A DNA stretch of 64,000 nt from the NCBI RefSeq assembly GCF_020905295.1, contig NZ_JAJJMM010000001.1, positions 3,906,001-3,970,000 of the forward strand, in the 5' to 3' direction. The stretch comes from Flavobacterium piscisymbiosum (GTDB lineage Bacteria; Bacteroidota; Bacteroidia; Flavobacteriales; Flavobacteriaceae). The position numbers were made by a program, and so were the translations under genes. How positions within the stretch are numbered: the first letter of the stretch is position 1; the number at the start of each line of letters is the position of its first letter. Positions 26,670 through 36,737 of the stretch are shown in pieces. The notes under the pieces were generated by a model. The model made no database searches and was not told where the DNA came from. It worked only from the letters and a program-made list of their open reading frames with translations.

Positions 26670-26798
26670 TTGAAAAAAGCAGTAAGAAGAATCAGCAGGA
26701 GAATAAACCGTAATGCATTTTGTAAGAAGTAGTTAAATATTTATTTATCTTTATAAGGATATAAAATGTTTATTATTAATAACTTATAAAAATATACT

Positions 26799-27053
26799 AT
26801 GACTACTTTTACTTCCGCTGACATTTTGAAACAACAAAAAACTCTAAAAATATTAGCTTCAATATTTTTGTTTTTATCCTATCTCATTGGTTTAGGCGCT
26901 TTAATAGGAACACTTTATCTATTGTTTACACCAAGAGGAATTGGTGGATGGATTTTACCAGCCTTTAGCTTTTTGACAGGATTAATTGTGTTTCTGTTTT
27001 TGTTTTCCATCTCGAAAATCATCACTATTTTAATAGAAATCAGTTACAAATGA
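26799..27053 (+). CDS. Small two-helix membrane protein, unknown function
   Basis: This 84-aa protein has two strong hydrophobic segments (about 17-40 and 50-80) and a polar N-terminus, TSADILKQQKTLK. It contains no recognisable domain. Its stop overlaps the start of mqo (ATGA), so the two are co-translated, and it may help the membrane association or stability of that respiratory enzyme. That role is inferred from the coupling alone. Confidence 0.65.
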   Translation: MTTFTSADILKQQKTLKILASIFLFLSYLIGLGALIGTLYLLFTPRGIGGWILPAFSFLTGLIVFLFLFSISKIITILIEISYK

Positions 27054-28645
27054 AAAGGGGCATTAGCTGTTTGTTGTGCATCTTGATTTTAGGATCCTGC
27101 ACAGAGAAAAAAAGTAATCCCGAAGAAACCGTCGATGTGGTTATGGTAGGCGGCGGAATTATGAGCGTAACCCTGGCCAATATGCTTAACGAACTTGATC
27201 CAGAGTTGTCTATTGTTACTTACGAAAGACTCGATGCTGTGGGCAAAGAAAGTTCATCTGCCTGGAACAATGCCGGAACAGGACATTCGGCACTTTGCGA
27301 ACTGAACTATACTCCGGAACTCAGTAACGGAACTATCGATACCCATAAAGCGGTTGAGATTAACGAATCGTTTGAAATTTCAAAACAATTCTGGTCGTAT
27401 TTAGTATCCAAAGGAAAAATCGGACCTCCCAAAACATTTATCAATCCTACGCCTCATATGAGTTTTGTTATTGGTGATGAGAATGTCAAATACCTGAAAA
27501 AAAGATATTTGGCCTTGCAAAAAGAACCGCTTTTTACCGGAATGGAATTTTCTGATGATCAAAAACAAATCAAAAGCTGGATTCCGCTTGTAATGGACGG
27601 CCGTGATCCTTCGCAAAAAGTAGCGGCAACCAAAATAGATATTGGTACCGATGTAAACTACGGATCTTTAACCGCAGAACTGGCTTCGAATTTACTGAAA
27701 GCAGGCAAAATGAAATTAGAACTTAATCACGAGGTGACTAATTTTAAAAGAAATAGCGACGGAACCTGGAAAGTGTATGTAAAGGATTTAAAAAACAATA
27801 CCACCAAAACCATCGATGCTAAATTTGTTTTTATTGGTGCGGGCGGTGCGACATTGCCTTTGCTTGAAAAAACACATATTCCGGAAGCAAAAGGTTACGG
27901 CGGATTTCCGGTAAGCGGGGAGTGGCTGGTTTGTAACAATCCTGAAATCATAGCGCAGCATCAGGCAAAAGTATACGGAAAAGCTTCTGTAGGCTCGCCG
28001 CCAATGTCTGTTCCGCATCTGGATACGCGAATCATTAACGGAAAAAAGGAACTCCTGTTTGGTCCTTTTGCAGGATTTTCGTCCAAGTTTCTTAAAAATG
28101 GTACCTGGGGCGATTTACCTGCATCTTTTAATTTTTATAATATCAGACCCATGTTAGAAGCCGGACTGGACAATGTGCCGCTTACCAAATATTTGGTACA
28201 ACAAGTGGTATTAACACCGGAACAGCGTTTAGCAGCTTTAAGAGAATATTTTCCGAAAGCAAAAATGGAAGACTGGGATCTAAAAGTTGCCGGACAAAGA
28301 GTTCAGGTCATAAAAATTGACGAAACCACTCAAGGCGGAATATTGCAATTTGGTACCGAAGTTGTTACAGCATCAGATGGGAGTGTTGCGGCTTTATTGG
28401 GCGCTTCGCCGGGAGCTTCAACTTCAGTTTCTATTATGCTCAAAGTAATTGAGAAATGCTATAAAACTAAACTTGAAACTCCGCAATGGCAAGCTAAAAT
28501 TAAAGAAATGATTCCGTCATACGGACAAAAATTATCTGATAATATTGCCTTAGCCAATCAGATCAGAAAAAATGACAGTGAGAAACTGGGCATTGTCTGG
28601 AAAGAAATTTATAAGGATACAATCCAACAGCAAAAAGGCCATTGA
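27050..28645 (+). CDS. mqo: Malate:quinone oxidoreductase with lipoprotein-type signal
   Basis: This 531-aa FAD enzyme oxidises malate to oxaloacetate and reduces quinone. The N-terminal dinucleotide fold VDVVMVGGGIMSVTLANML, the Mqo signature SSSAWNNAGTGHSALCELNY and the C-terminal LGASPGASTSVSIML are all conserved. The first 17 residues, MKRGISCLLCILILGSC, form a signal peptide with a good lipobox (LGSC). E. coli Mqo also has a signal-like N-terminus. If processed, the enzyme would be tethered outside the cytoplasm. It is coupled to the small membrane protein upstream and convergent with the proline dehydrogenase gene, 10 bp apart. Confidence 0.95.
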   Translation: MKRGISCLLCILILGSCTEKKSNPEETVDVVMVGGGIMSVTLANMLNELDPELSIVTYERLDAVGKESSSAWNNAGTGHSALCELNYTPELSNGTIDTHKAVEINESFEISKQFWSYLVSKGKIGPPKTFINPTPHMSFVIGDENVKYLKKRYLALQKEPLFTGMEFSDDQKQIKSWIPLVMDGRDPSQKVAATKIDIGTDVNYGSLTAELASNLLKAGKMKLELNHEVTNFKRNSDGTWKVYVKDLKNNTTKTIDAKFVFIGAGGATLPLLEKTHIPEAKGYGGFPVSGEWLVCNNPEIIAQHQAKVYGKASVGSPPMSVPHLDTRIINGKKELLFGPFAGFSSKFLKNGTWGDLPASFNFYNIRPMLEAGLDNVPLTKYLVQQVVLTPEQRLAALREYFPKAKMEDWDLKVAGQRVQVIKIDETTQGGILQFGTEVVTASDGSVAALLGASPGASTSVSIMLKVIEKCYKTKLETPQWQAKIKEMIPSYGQKLSDNIALANQIRKNDSEKLGIVWKEIYKDTIQQQKGH

Positions 28646-28655
28646 TCTTAAATCA

Positions 28656-29597
28656 TTAATTTACAATATCATTTAAAGCCTGAAATATATTCAATGGATA
28701 TTCTGCAATTCTATTGCACAAATACAAATACCACTCTTTACCATAAACAAAATATAGTTTTGTAGGATATCCTTGTTCTTTTAAATTGATAAGTTGTTGT
28801 GTCTGAATTCCGTATAAACTTTCAAATTCGTATAAATCCTTGCTCGTTTTATAGTTTTCAACTAATGCAACAACTTCTTTCTGAATGAGATCATGATGGG
28901 TTGCAATAGCGCAACGGTGATTTCTGGACAATAATTGATCGATATAATACAAATAGCGTTCATCAAGAGCAGCTCCTCTTGGTATCGAAAAATTTTCAGG
29001 AGTTTCAAAAGCGCCCTTAACGATTCTGATTCTTCCGTTTTCTTTTATTAAATCCTCAAAATCATCTTTTGATCGGTGCAAATAAGCCTGAAGTGTGATT
29101 GATGTATTGGTAAAAGTTTTAGCAGCCGTTTTATAAATGTCGATAACCGAATCTGTTATTTCGATGTTTTCTGCACTAATCGTTACTTCGATATTCTTTT
29201 TTTCGGCTTCCTGGCATATAGAAGTCAAATTGTTAAGGCATAATTCGTTTGATATCTTTAAACCAATATGCGAAAGATCAAGAGAGATTGTCGAATTGAG
29301 TTGCTGTAATTTAATTTCCTGAGCGATTCTAATAAACTCATTAGTAGCTTCAGAAGCTTCTTTCTCTGTTAATGTATTTTCACCCATAAATTCCATAGAA
29401 CATTTAAACTCCTGTTTATTTTGTTCTTTGACTTTGATAATGGTTTCTTCGAGAGTTTCACCTCCAATATAGCGATCTGCCGCTTTTTTCATGGTTTTAA
29501 ACAGCACTTCATTAGATAAAATATAATCTTTTGCCTGTTCATTCAAAGCCGCTTTTCGTAAAGCATTGGCTCCCATTAAAAGTAAATCTTTTTCCAT
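28656..29597 (-). CDS. Proline dehydrogenase family protein
   Basis: This 313-aa protein is a stand-alone ProDH-type flavin barrel. LSLDLSHIGLK-like and ITLQAYLHRS segments match barrel strands. GRIRIVKGAFETPENF corresponds to the conserved R-x-V-K-G-A-Y/F-x-E motif, and YLYYIDQLL and FESLYGIQTQ resemble the C-terminal E-(F/M)-L-x-G block. The typical YxRxxxxRP helix is not clearly present near the C-terminus, where YLYLCNRIAEYP occupies its place, so the key arginines may be partly conserved. It would oxidise proline to P5C and feed electrons to quinone. It is transcribed toward mqo. Confidence 0.75.
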   Translation of the reverse strand: MEKDLLLMGANALRKAALNEQAKDYILSNEVLFKTMKKAADRYIGGETLEETIIKVKEQNKQEFKCSMEFMGENTLTEKEASEATNEFIRIAQEIKLQQLNSTISLDLSHIGLKISNELCLNNLTSICQEAEKKNIEVTISAENIEITDSVIDIYKTAAKTFTNTSITLQAYLHRSKDDFEDLIKENGRIRIVKGAFETPENFSIPRGAALDERYLYYIDQLLSRNHRCAIATHHDLIQKEVVALVENYKTSKDLYEFESLYGIQTQQLINLKEQGYPTKLYFVYGKEWYLYLCNRIAEYPLNIFQALNDIVN

Positions 29598-29971
29598 TTT
29601 TATTGAATAATTTGTTTTTGATGATTAATTAAAACCCCATATCAAAACTTGTTTGATAAAGTGTTGAGGTAGCTTAAGATTTTACTTTCGCTTTTCTGTA
29701 ATACGCCTAAAGAAGTGTCCGGAAATAAGGATACCATACTAAAATTAGGGATATAAATATATCATTTATTATGGGAAATACAGGTATAAAATCAGTCTAT
29801 TCAATAAGATTTTTACAAAAGTGTATTGCAGGCTTATTTAAGATATATTCTAAATCTAATAAAGGATTGAATATAAAGGAGTAAGGATTGTTCTTTGGTT
29901 TTGAATAAAAACTCCAATACTTTAAAATAGTTTAAAACCCAGAAGTGTAATACTTCGTAAGTACGGTAAAA
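29598..29971. other. Intergenic region, nothing recognisable
   Basis: This 374-bp AT-rich spacer lies between the divergent proline dehydrogenase gene and a small membrane-protein ORF. No promoter box with good spacing, hairpin or repeat stands out. Confidence 0.6.
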
Positions 29972-30160
29972 ATGGATAATATTGGAAGTATGGAGGACAA
30001 ATATCAGAAAATGATGGACGAGGAAAACGAAAGATTAAATGAAAGAATCGCTAAAATCGAGCGTCATCATGATCGTGTCAGGCTCAATTTACTTAGCGTG
30101 GCGCCAATCATTATAGGAGTTACCATCTATTTTTGCTATATCTTAACCCGTTGGGTGTAA
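29972..30160 (+). CDS. Small single-pass membrane protein, hypothetical
   Basis: This 62-aa ORF has a charged, probably helical N-terminal half (MEDKYQKMMDEENERLNER), and residues about 40-58 form one transmembrane segment (LLSVAPIIIGVTIYFCYIL). The composition is coding-like. Met7 is an alternative start. A dispersed repeat starts directly at the stop codon. No family is recognised. Confidence 0.5.
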   Translation: MDNIGSMEDKYQKMMDEENERLNERIAKIERHHDRVRLNLLSVAPIIIGVTIYFCYILTRWV

Positions 30161-30600
30161 TTAGTAAAAAATCATTTAGCAGATAGACGTGATCCCGTTC
30201 CTTCGTTCAATTTATTTGCTTTTTGTTCCATCGAAACATCTCATCGATAGCCCTTAATCAGGAAAGTAATTATAAAATCCGTTTTTATTAGCGTTTTCGC
30301 TTTAGCGAATCAGTAAAATCAGCGTCTAATTTGACGCGGATAAAACAGATTTACTTCGTAAAAACGCGGATAAAAACGGATTTGATTTGCAATAATTTTA
30401 TTTTGTAAAAGATTAACTTGATAGCATTGCCAACGGGACGATATTCTCACGATTCACTCAAACGTCCCTATGTTCAATGTTATTAAGTTATGCTTTAAAC
30501 ACAATCCCTTTGTGATCTTAGAGCAAAGCGTAATTCACAAAACTTTGCGAACTTTGCGTAATTCTTTGCGAACCTTGCGGTAAAATTTTCTTTGTCGGGT
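30161..30600. repeat. Composite dispersed repeat, copy A
   Basis: The region starts with AAAAAATCATTTAGCAG, also seen near 40398. It contains a TGTTCCATCGAAACA hairpin relic (about 30222). The core 30274-30424 (a TTTTCGCTTTAGCGAA hairpin, then TAAAACAGATTTACTTCGTA and ACGCGGATAAAAAC) recurs nearly unchanged at 56357-56509 and inverted at 40605-40717. The part around 30459-30497 (AAACGTCCC...CAATGTTATTAAGTTA) also recurs near 40571. A TTTGCGAACTTTGCG-type run at 30540-30590 follows. No coding frame is supported. Confidence 0.75.
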
Positions 30601-30621
30601 TAATTATGGGCTTGCTAATAT

Positions 30622-31212
30622 TTATTCTTTGTACAAAATAATAGTAGCTTTATATCCTGTACCAACATTCCATTGGCTGGCCTGAATAACAGCTCCTTTG
30701 TCATCATAAACCTGAAATTCAGCTGTATTTGGTGAGGCTGAACCTTCGTTTAAGGCTTCAAAATCGATTTTATTGATTCCTTTTACCAAATTTATTTTAA
30801 AACCCTGAAAATCGCCATTTAAGATTACTTCGGTTTCAATAACTGTATCATTCAAATACACCTTGATTTTATCTCCATCTACAAAAGCCGCATCGCGATA
30901 TCGAATGGTAGAAGTAGCTGTATTGGTTACAAAACCTCCTAAATATTCATTTCTTCTATAAAAGATCCCTTCTACATTTGCTTCGGGCTTGTACAGCGTA
31001 TTGTTTTTATAAAGTTCATTCGGATCTATTTTTAAAACGGTTGATTCTTTTAAAGGCGGAGGGTCGTTTGGCGGAGTTTCCGTTGGCGGCAGCGGTTCTT
31101 TTATTTCAGAATTTTTAGCCGGAATTGGTTTGTATTTATCTTTTATTTCTTTTTGAGAATATCCTTGTAAAGAAATCCCCAATATAGTGACCAAAAACAA
31201 TATTTTTTTCAT
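30622..31212 (-). CDS. Secreted hypothetical protein with Pro-rich linker
   Basis: This 196-aa protein has a signal peptide ending GYSQ, then a charged segment and a Pro-rich linker (EPLPPTETPPNDPPPLKEST). The C-terminal beta-rich domain of about 125 residues contains TATSTIRYRDAAFVDGDKIKVYLND and KGINKIDFEALNEGSASP, separated in the protein. That domain resembles secreted Bacteroidota beta-sandwich modules that end in a metal- or ligand-binding loop. Function is unknown. It shares a bidirectional terminator region upstream with the GH27-like gene. Confidence 0.6.
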   Translation of the reverse strand: MKKILFLVTILGISLQGYSQKEIKDKYKPIPAKNSEIKEPLPPTETPPNDPPPLKESTVLKIDPNELYKNNTLYKPEANVEGIFYRRNEYLGGFVTNTATSTIRYRDAAFVDGDKIKVYLNDTVIETEVILNGDFQGFKINLVKGINKIDFEALNEGSASPNTAEFQVYDDKGAVIQASQWNVGTGYKATIILYKE

Positions 31213-31454
31213 AAATCTTAGATATATTAATAAGTATATACAAGTTAATCATTAAATTTTAAACCAATTAACTCTTATGTATTAAAACATTCAATTAACA
31301 TATTTATTGCCTTTGTAATGTATTATTTGTGATGCCAGATTTTTTTTTATGAATGGTTAAATTAATTTTAGATATTGAATGTTGATTGAATTTAACAATG
31401 AAACAAATAGCAGGAAATACGATTGTTGTGATGAAAAAGAAGATGTAATCTAAA

Positions 31455-31498
31455 AAAAAATCCTGATTTTCTAAGTAAGTTGAAAATCAGGATTTTTT
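31455..31498. terminator. Strong bidirectional hairpin terminator
   Basis: The arms AAAAAATCCTGATTTTC (31455-31471) and GAAAATCAGGATTTTTT (31482-31498) form a perfect 17-bp stem with a 10-nt loop. It lies 14 bp beyond the 3' end of the glycosidase gene, which is transcribed toward it. Confidence 0.85.
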
Positions 31499-31511
31499 AG
31501 TTTTTAAAATT

Positions 31512-34190
31512 TTATTCCTTGAAAAATTTAAAGTTTTGAACCGGATTTCCCGAAGACGAAACTTTTACCATATAAACGCCTTTGCGTAAATTGTTTACAG
31601 GGATTTCTGAACTAATCATATCTTCGGCCAAAATAGTAGTTTTGGACACTTCTTTACCTGCAACATCATAAATAAAGATGTTAACAGGACCATTAATGGT
31701 TTTATCAAATCGTATTCTGAAATTGGTTGATGCAGGATTTGGATAAATGTAATTAGTAGCTGTTTTCCAATTGTATCCGGGTGCGCTCAATATCGATCCG
31801 TCATAGATAGCAAACAAAGCTGCATCAGCCTTTGGGAGTTGTACATTTAAAGTTCCTTGTGTAGAACTTAGTGTTCCTGAATATAACTCTTTTACGGTAT
31901 AATTCCCGGATCCTAATCCTAAACGATTTAGACTTACATTGTTGGTTGTTGCAGAATTAGTATAATTAAATACAGCTACATAAGTGACGTTGTTATCTGT
32001 AGCCGAAAAAATGTTTGCTGCATTATAACCTGTATTCCCATCGGCAGGAATAAAATGCATATCAGCGCGGGCAACATTCATAACATCATTATTTTGTAAA
32101 AGATCCTGCGATTTAGCTTTCCAGGGGCCTGCAACAGAGAAATCGTCACCGCTTGTAATAGTTCCTGTAACGACACTACTTAGTAATCGTGCGCGATTTT
32201 CTCCGGCGGTAACATTGCCAAAAACAATATGGTCAGCATCTAAATAATCGTAAATCTGATTTTGCCACCAACCGTAAGTAGTACTATTAAGCGTATAATC
32301 TGTCTCGTTAATACTACTGTAAGCATCGCAGGCAATACGGCGGATATGCACATAAGGACCAGTGGCCAAATTGGGCGATATTGCCGCCTGAACCAGCATT
32401 TTTCCGTCGATTTCATCTATCAAAAATTTCATTCCTTCCTGATAAGCTTCCATACCGGTATGCAGTTGATTATTTGCAAAACTATCCGCTTCGATACTGG
32501 CATGTGTCAAAAAGTCGATTTTTATCATTTCGAATCCGGCAGTTTTAAAACGGTTCATAAAATATTTTATTCTTGCCTTAGTCCCCGGACTTGTAGGATC
32601 CATGGCATAAGCTCCGTCAAGCTCAAGCGGATTTCCGTTTACTTTTGTCCAGCATTGATCGTAGTTATAAGAACTTCCTTCGACCTGACGATTGTATTTG
32701 CCCCAATCTACAAAAGGTGCCCAATAAATTCCTGCTTTAAAGCCTTTGCTTTTTGCATAAGTAACAAATTGAGCCAACTCTGCATCGCTCATATTATCCC
32801 AATACGAATCCAGGTCAATGAATAGCGTATTGTCTTCGGTTTTGTAGGCTGGACAGTCGTCATGAAAAAAGTCGACAACTGCCTTAACTTTCGTTAAATT
32901 AATGTTGGTTTGCATCGCGCCCCAACTATTCCAGCCAATAGGTTTAGGAGCCGTCCAGTCGAAAATATATTTGGGTTGCATGGCAGCATTGGCTTGTGCA
33001 AATTCTTCGAAACCAGTTCGCCAATCGTCATTAGAACTTATTAAAACTTTAGGCGAAGCGCAACTGTTTTGTCCAACATTTACCCAGCCGTGACCACGTT
33101 TATCCCTGGTAATATTTTCTTTTGTCCATCCTGCAATAACCGAAACATAGGCTGACGAAGATCCTCCACCAGATACGGTAATTCCGGTTTTCCATTTGGT
33201 GTGTTCTACAGAACCAATTAGCAAGCCTTTACGATTGGTATTGTTGTAAATATTAGTCACCTCAGATGCCGTAAAGTCGGCCGAGTTAAGAGGTTGTGCA
33301 TCGTAGCGAATCCATGCGTCATTATCGTAAGGAACAAATACGGCTCTGGTATCTCCGCTGCCAAAATTTGGTGTAACCTGATAACTGGTCAAAGGCGACA
33401 TTTTGTAACTATTCGAGCCATTTCCGGTGAGGACAACTTGTACGGCCAAATAGTTTTTATTAGAATAAGTATAAAAAACTTGCTGCATACCCAACGAATA
33501 ATTTCCACTTAAAGTGAAAATATGTTTGGTACCGCTGCCAATGTTATCCGTAAAGGTTTCTGAAGTATAAACAGCCGATGCAAAATTACTGCTTGTATAT
33601 TGCTGATCACTAAAGGCATAAGCTGAGGCATTTGTAATAGCCGTGGCTCCATTGAATTTTATAGTATAGGTTTTATTGGTTAAGTTGTACACGATACTAT
33701 TGTTTGAACCAAAAGCAATGGTTTGAAGTGTAGGCGAAGCTAGCGGAGTTAACACAAATTTGTCCAGATTAGGTGCCCATGAACTCGTATTGTCCAAAAG
33801 CAGGGTAGTGGTTCCGCTATTCAGATATACACTTACGTTTTTAGCAGCAGCGGTGCTCCATCCTCCGCTGGGTTCGCACGGAATTGCTATTGTTGTAGCT
33901 GAACCGGCAGTTAATTTAATGGTTCGCGGATCGCCTGTACAATAAAATAACTGGAGATTGTACCAGCCTGTTGCCGCTACAGTAACGTTTACCGAAACAC
34001 TGCTATTACCTCCTAAATTACCAACGATTTTGCCTGAACATGAATCACAATTTTGGATGTCTGCATTGTTGGTGCGCGTTCCATTTTCGAATTCATAGGT
34101 TTGCGCAGAGCTGTATATTGCCAATAATAGCAATATTGTGGTGAGGAAGACTTTAAATGATAATTTTTCTTTTGTAATTTTTTCTTGCAT
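31512..34190 (-). CDS. Secreted GH27/GH36-like alpha-galactosidase-type glycosidase with T9SS sorting domain
   Basis: This 892-aa enzyme has a signal peptide (about 1-30, ending SSAQ), a CBM6/35-like beta-sandwich (31-150), a beta-rich domain (155-400) and a clan-D TIM barrel (about 405-700). PIGWNSWGAM opens the barrel, and Asp559 in EMIKIDFL is the expected nucleophile. A barrel-following beta domain comes next. The last 75 residues (from IYPNPASTNFRI) form a type A T9SS sorting domain. It should be secreted and anchored or released at the surface to cleave alpha-galactosides or related sugars; exact specificity is not shown. It is monocistronic with its own terminator. Confidence 0.85.
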   Translation of the reverse strand: MQEKITKEKLSFKVFLTTILLLLAIYSSAQTYEFENGTRTNNADIQNCDSCSGKIVGNLGGNSSVSVNVTVAATGWYNLQLFYCTGDPRTIKLTAGSATTIAIPCEPSGGWSTAAAKNVSVYLNSGTTTLLLDNTSSWAPNLDKFVLTPLASPTLQTIAFGSNNSIVYNLTNKTYTIKFNGATAITNASAYAFSDQQYTSSNFASAVYTSETFTDNIGSGTKHIFTLSGNYSLGMQQVFYTYSNKNYLAVQVVLTGNGSNSYKMSPLTSYQVTPNFGSGDTRAVFVPYDNDAWIRYDAQPLNSADFTASEVTNIYNNTNRKGLLIGSVEHTKWKTGITVSGGGSSSAYVSVIAGWTKENITRDKRGHGWVNVGQNSCASPKVLISSNDDWRTGFEEFAQANAAMQPKYIFDWTAPKPIGWNSWGAMQTNINLTKVKAVVDFFHDDCPAYKTEDNTLFIDLDSYWDNMSDAELAQFVTYAKSKGFKAGIYWAPFVDWGKYNRQVEGSSYNYDQCWTKVNGNPLELDGAYAMDPTSPGTKARIKYFMNRFKTAGFEMIKIDFLTHASIEADSFANNQLHTGMEAYQEGMKFLIDEIDGKMLVQAAISPNLATGPYVHIRRIACDAYSSINETDYTLNSTTYGWWQNQIYDYLDADHIVFGNVTAGENRARLLSSVVTGTITSGDDFSVAGPWKAKSQDLLQNNDVMNVARADMHFIPADGNTGYNAANIFSATDNNVTYVAVFNYTNSATTNNVSLNRLGLGSGNYTVKELYSGTLSSTQGTLNVQLPKADAALFAIYDGSILSAPGYNWKTATNYIYPNPASTNFRIRFDKTINGPVNIFIYDVAGKEVSKTTILAEDMISSEIPVNNLRKGVYMVKVSSSGNPVQNFKFFKE

Positions 34191-34514
34191 AATAAATCAT
34201 TTTAATTAGTTAAGATGCAGTACTATACTATACTGTGCTACAATGATAAGAAAAATATTAATATAATGTTAAAGAATAAGTGATTTTAATTATTTAGGAT
34301 GGGTTTGTTTGGGATTTAAGGCTATAATTTGCTGATATTTTAACGAAAATAAAATTGTGATATCAGCAATACAATATGCAAAACATCCAGAAATTAGTCA
34401 GGATGATCGCTTATTATTGAGATCTAAAGACAGAAGTTTTCTGTTGTAATCAGTTGATACAACGATAAAATTTTAGTTTAAACTTTATCAGGTTTTGGAT
34501 TAGATCTTTTAAAA
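34191..34514. other. Intergenic region, nothing recognisable
   Basis: This AT-rich spacer of 324 bp lies upstream of the glycosidase. TATCATTG-like sequence on the minus strand (about 34241-34248) is one mismatch from the flavobacterial -7 box and could be the glycosidase promoter. No gene was seen. Confidence 0.4.
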
Positions 34515-36623
34515 TTACCAAATACGTACGCGTTCCTCAGGAGATAAGTAGAGTTTGTCTTCTGGTTTTACATTGAAAGCTTTGTACCATTCATCAATAT
34601 TGCGAACAACACCATTTACACGAAAATCTGCAGGAGCATGATAATCTCGTGATAATGTCATGCGGTACATTTCGGGAGTATAAAGACTGCGATTCGTTTG
34701 GGCAAAAGATAAAAAATAGCGTTGATCATCTGTAAAATTATTTAAAACCAACGGAATATTTTGATGATCAGCACGGTATAATTGGGAAGCTTCATAAGCA
34801 ACAACTACGCCGGTTAGATCGCCAATGTTTTCTCCAAGCGTTTGTTTTCCGTTTACATGTGTTCCATCTGATGAAAAGGTATCGTATTGCTCAACAAGTT
34901 GTTTGGTACGTTCTTCAAATGATTTTCGGGTTTGAGGAGTCCACCAGTCACGGATTAAACCATTGCTATCAAACTTTGAGCCTTCATCATCAAAACAATG
35001 CCCCAACTCATGTCCGATAATTGCGCCTATTGCGCCAAAGTTTACCGCCGGATCAGCAAACGGATCAAAAAAAGGAGCCTGCAATATACCTGCCGGAAAT
35101 TCAATAGAATTATATAATTTACTGCTTGTTGCATCTACAGTTTGCGGAACCTGATACCAATTTTTACTTGTATAAACCTTTTGAAGCAACGACCGTTCAT
35201 TATCCCAATTTGATTTTGCAATAAGCTGCTCATTGCCAACAGGATTCTTAGGGTCAAATTTCATTGAAGAATAATCACGCCAGGTTTCGGGATATCCTAT
35301 TCTCACCGTCACAGCTTCCAGTTTGGCTATTGCCTCTTTTCTGCTGCTATCATCCAGCCAATTCAGTTTTTGCAATCGAATAGAGAATGCTCTTTTGATG
35401 TAATCTACCAGATCTTTAATGTTTTTAAGGTATTCAGTAGGAAAATATTTTTCGACATAAAGTTTGCCAACAGCTTGTCCTAAACGATTGTTTACATATA
35501 AAATTGATTTTTTTTCTCTTAAAACATCATTCTTAATTCCGTTTAAAGTACTGGAGTAAAAATCAAACTGATTCTTGCGAAACTTCTCTGGTAATACCGT
35601 AGAATGATTTACGATCCAGTGAAATGCAATATAAGATGACCAAATGGCTATTGATGTATTTTCAAATAATGCAGCTTTTGCCTTTATTGCAGAGTCGGCT
35701 TGTAATATTACTTCGTTTACATGATCTACTTGTCTGCTGGCCAAAAAAACTTTCCAGGGAAAACCGGGAGCGTAAGCAGAGAGTTCTGAAACAGAAAGCA
35801 GACGTGAATTAATCTTACTGTCACGCATTTGCGCAGGCGTCCATTGTACCGCTGCTAATTTTGTTTCAAGTTCCAATATATCATTAGCGCGTTGCTCAGC
35901 GTTAGAGATACCGGCAAGTTCAAAAGTGCGTACAATATGTTCTTTATACGCTTTGCGATAACCGGGATAAAGACCATCTTGTTTTTCGTAATATTCTGGT
36001 GAGGGTAAACCTATGCCGCTCTCGCCAAGTGCAACAAGAAATCGGCTTCTATCATTAATATCCGGGGCAGTGTGAATAGAGATGATCGAAAAAGATTTTG
36101 GATTGGCCATCCATTTTGCAACACCTTCATAACTGTTTAAGGCAAGTATTTGTTTTAAATCCTGCTGAATTGGTTTTAATCCCAGTTTTTCGATATTATC
36201 GGTATCAATATAACCCAGATAAAGTGCTCCAACTTGTTTTAGCGTTCCTTTGCTGGTATTGATTTTGTCAGCACCGTCATGAATAATATGCGCTATTCTT
36301 TCGTCAATTCTATTTTTAGCTTCACTATAATTACTAAATCCCGAAGAACCTGCCGGAATGGTTTTCGACTCCAGCCATCCTTCATTAACATATTTATAAA
36401 AATCATTGCCCGGCACTATTTCCTTACTGATAAATTGAGTTTCAATTCCCCAATCTCCAAAGGTTGCTTTGCCAATAGTAGAAGCAACTGTTTGTGCTTT
36501 TAGATTATTAGAACTAAAAAATAGTAACACAATTATACCCAATCGTGCGATTATTTTTGCAATCATATTTTTTTGTGATGCAAACAGTACAGGCAATTTT
36601 GAAAATATGGTTTTGAAATTCAT
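34515..36623 (-). CDS. M13 family zinc metallopeptidase (neprilysin/PepO-like)
   Basis: This 702-aa peptidase has the zinc site complete: HELGH at 538-542, with Glu598 in GENIGD providing the third ligand and Asp602 the catalytic-support residue. The C-terminal ADFRVNGVVRNIDEWYKAF...VRIW matches the family end with its conserved Arg. A signal-like segment ends near NLKAQ. It therefore acts outside the cytoplasm on short peptides. The ATG at codon 20 (36566) would give a more typical signal peptide, and no start-deciding ribosome-binding site is visible. It is a single gene. Confidence 0.92.
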   Translation of the reverse strand: MNFKTIFSKLPVLFASQKNMIAKIIARLGIIVLLFFSSNNLKAQTVASTIGKATFGDWGIETQFISKEIVPGNDFYKYVNEGWLESKTIPAGSSGFSNYSEAKNRIDERIAHIIHDGADKINTSKGTLKQVGALYLGYIDTDNIEKLGLKPIQQDLKQILALNSYEGVAKWMANPKSFSIISIHTAPDINDRSRFLVALGESGIGLPSPEYYEKQDGLYPGYRKAYKEHIVRTFELAGISNAEQRANDILELETKLAAVQWTPAQMRDSKINSRLLSVSELSAYAPGFPWKVFLASRQVDHVNEVILQADSAIKAKAALFENTSIAIWSSYIAFHWIVNHSTVLPEKFRKNQFDFYSSTLNGIKNDVLREKKSILYVNNRLGQAVGKLYVEKYFPTEYLKNIKDLVDYIKRAFSIRLQKLNWLDDSSRKEAIAKLEAVTVRIGYPETWRDYSSMKFDPKNPVGNEQLIAKSNWDNERSLLQKVYTSKNWYQVPQTVDATSSKLYNSIEFPAGILQAPFFDPFADPAVNFGAIGAIIGHELGHCFDDEGSKFDSNGLIRDWWTPQTRKSFEERTKQLVEQYDTFSSDGTHVNGKQTLGENIGDLTGVVVAYEASQLYRADHQNIPLVLNNFTDDQRYFLSFAQTNRSLYTPEMYRMTLSRDYHAPADFRVNGVVRNIDEWYKAFNVKPEDKLYLSPEERVRIW

Positions 36624-36737
36624 TTTAATGTTTTTATATGCGCCAAAGCTAGGTTTCGAAATTGAATTATAATTGTATAAATGCGAATTGAAAAGTATTT
36701 TTTAGGGTAATCTTAGACTGTAATTTAATGATATTAA

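Noticed and set aside
32262..32825. 187-codon plus-strand ORF within the glycosidase gene
   Set aside because: It is antisense to a clearly coding frame with a catalytic motif; codon usage favours the minus strand.
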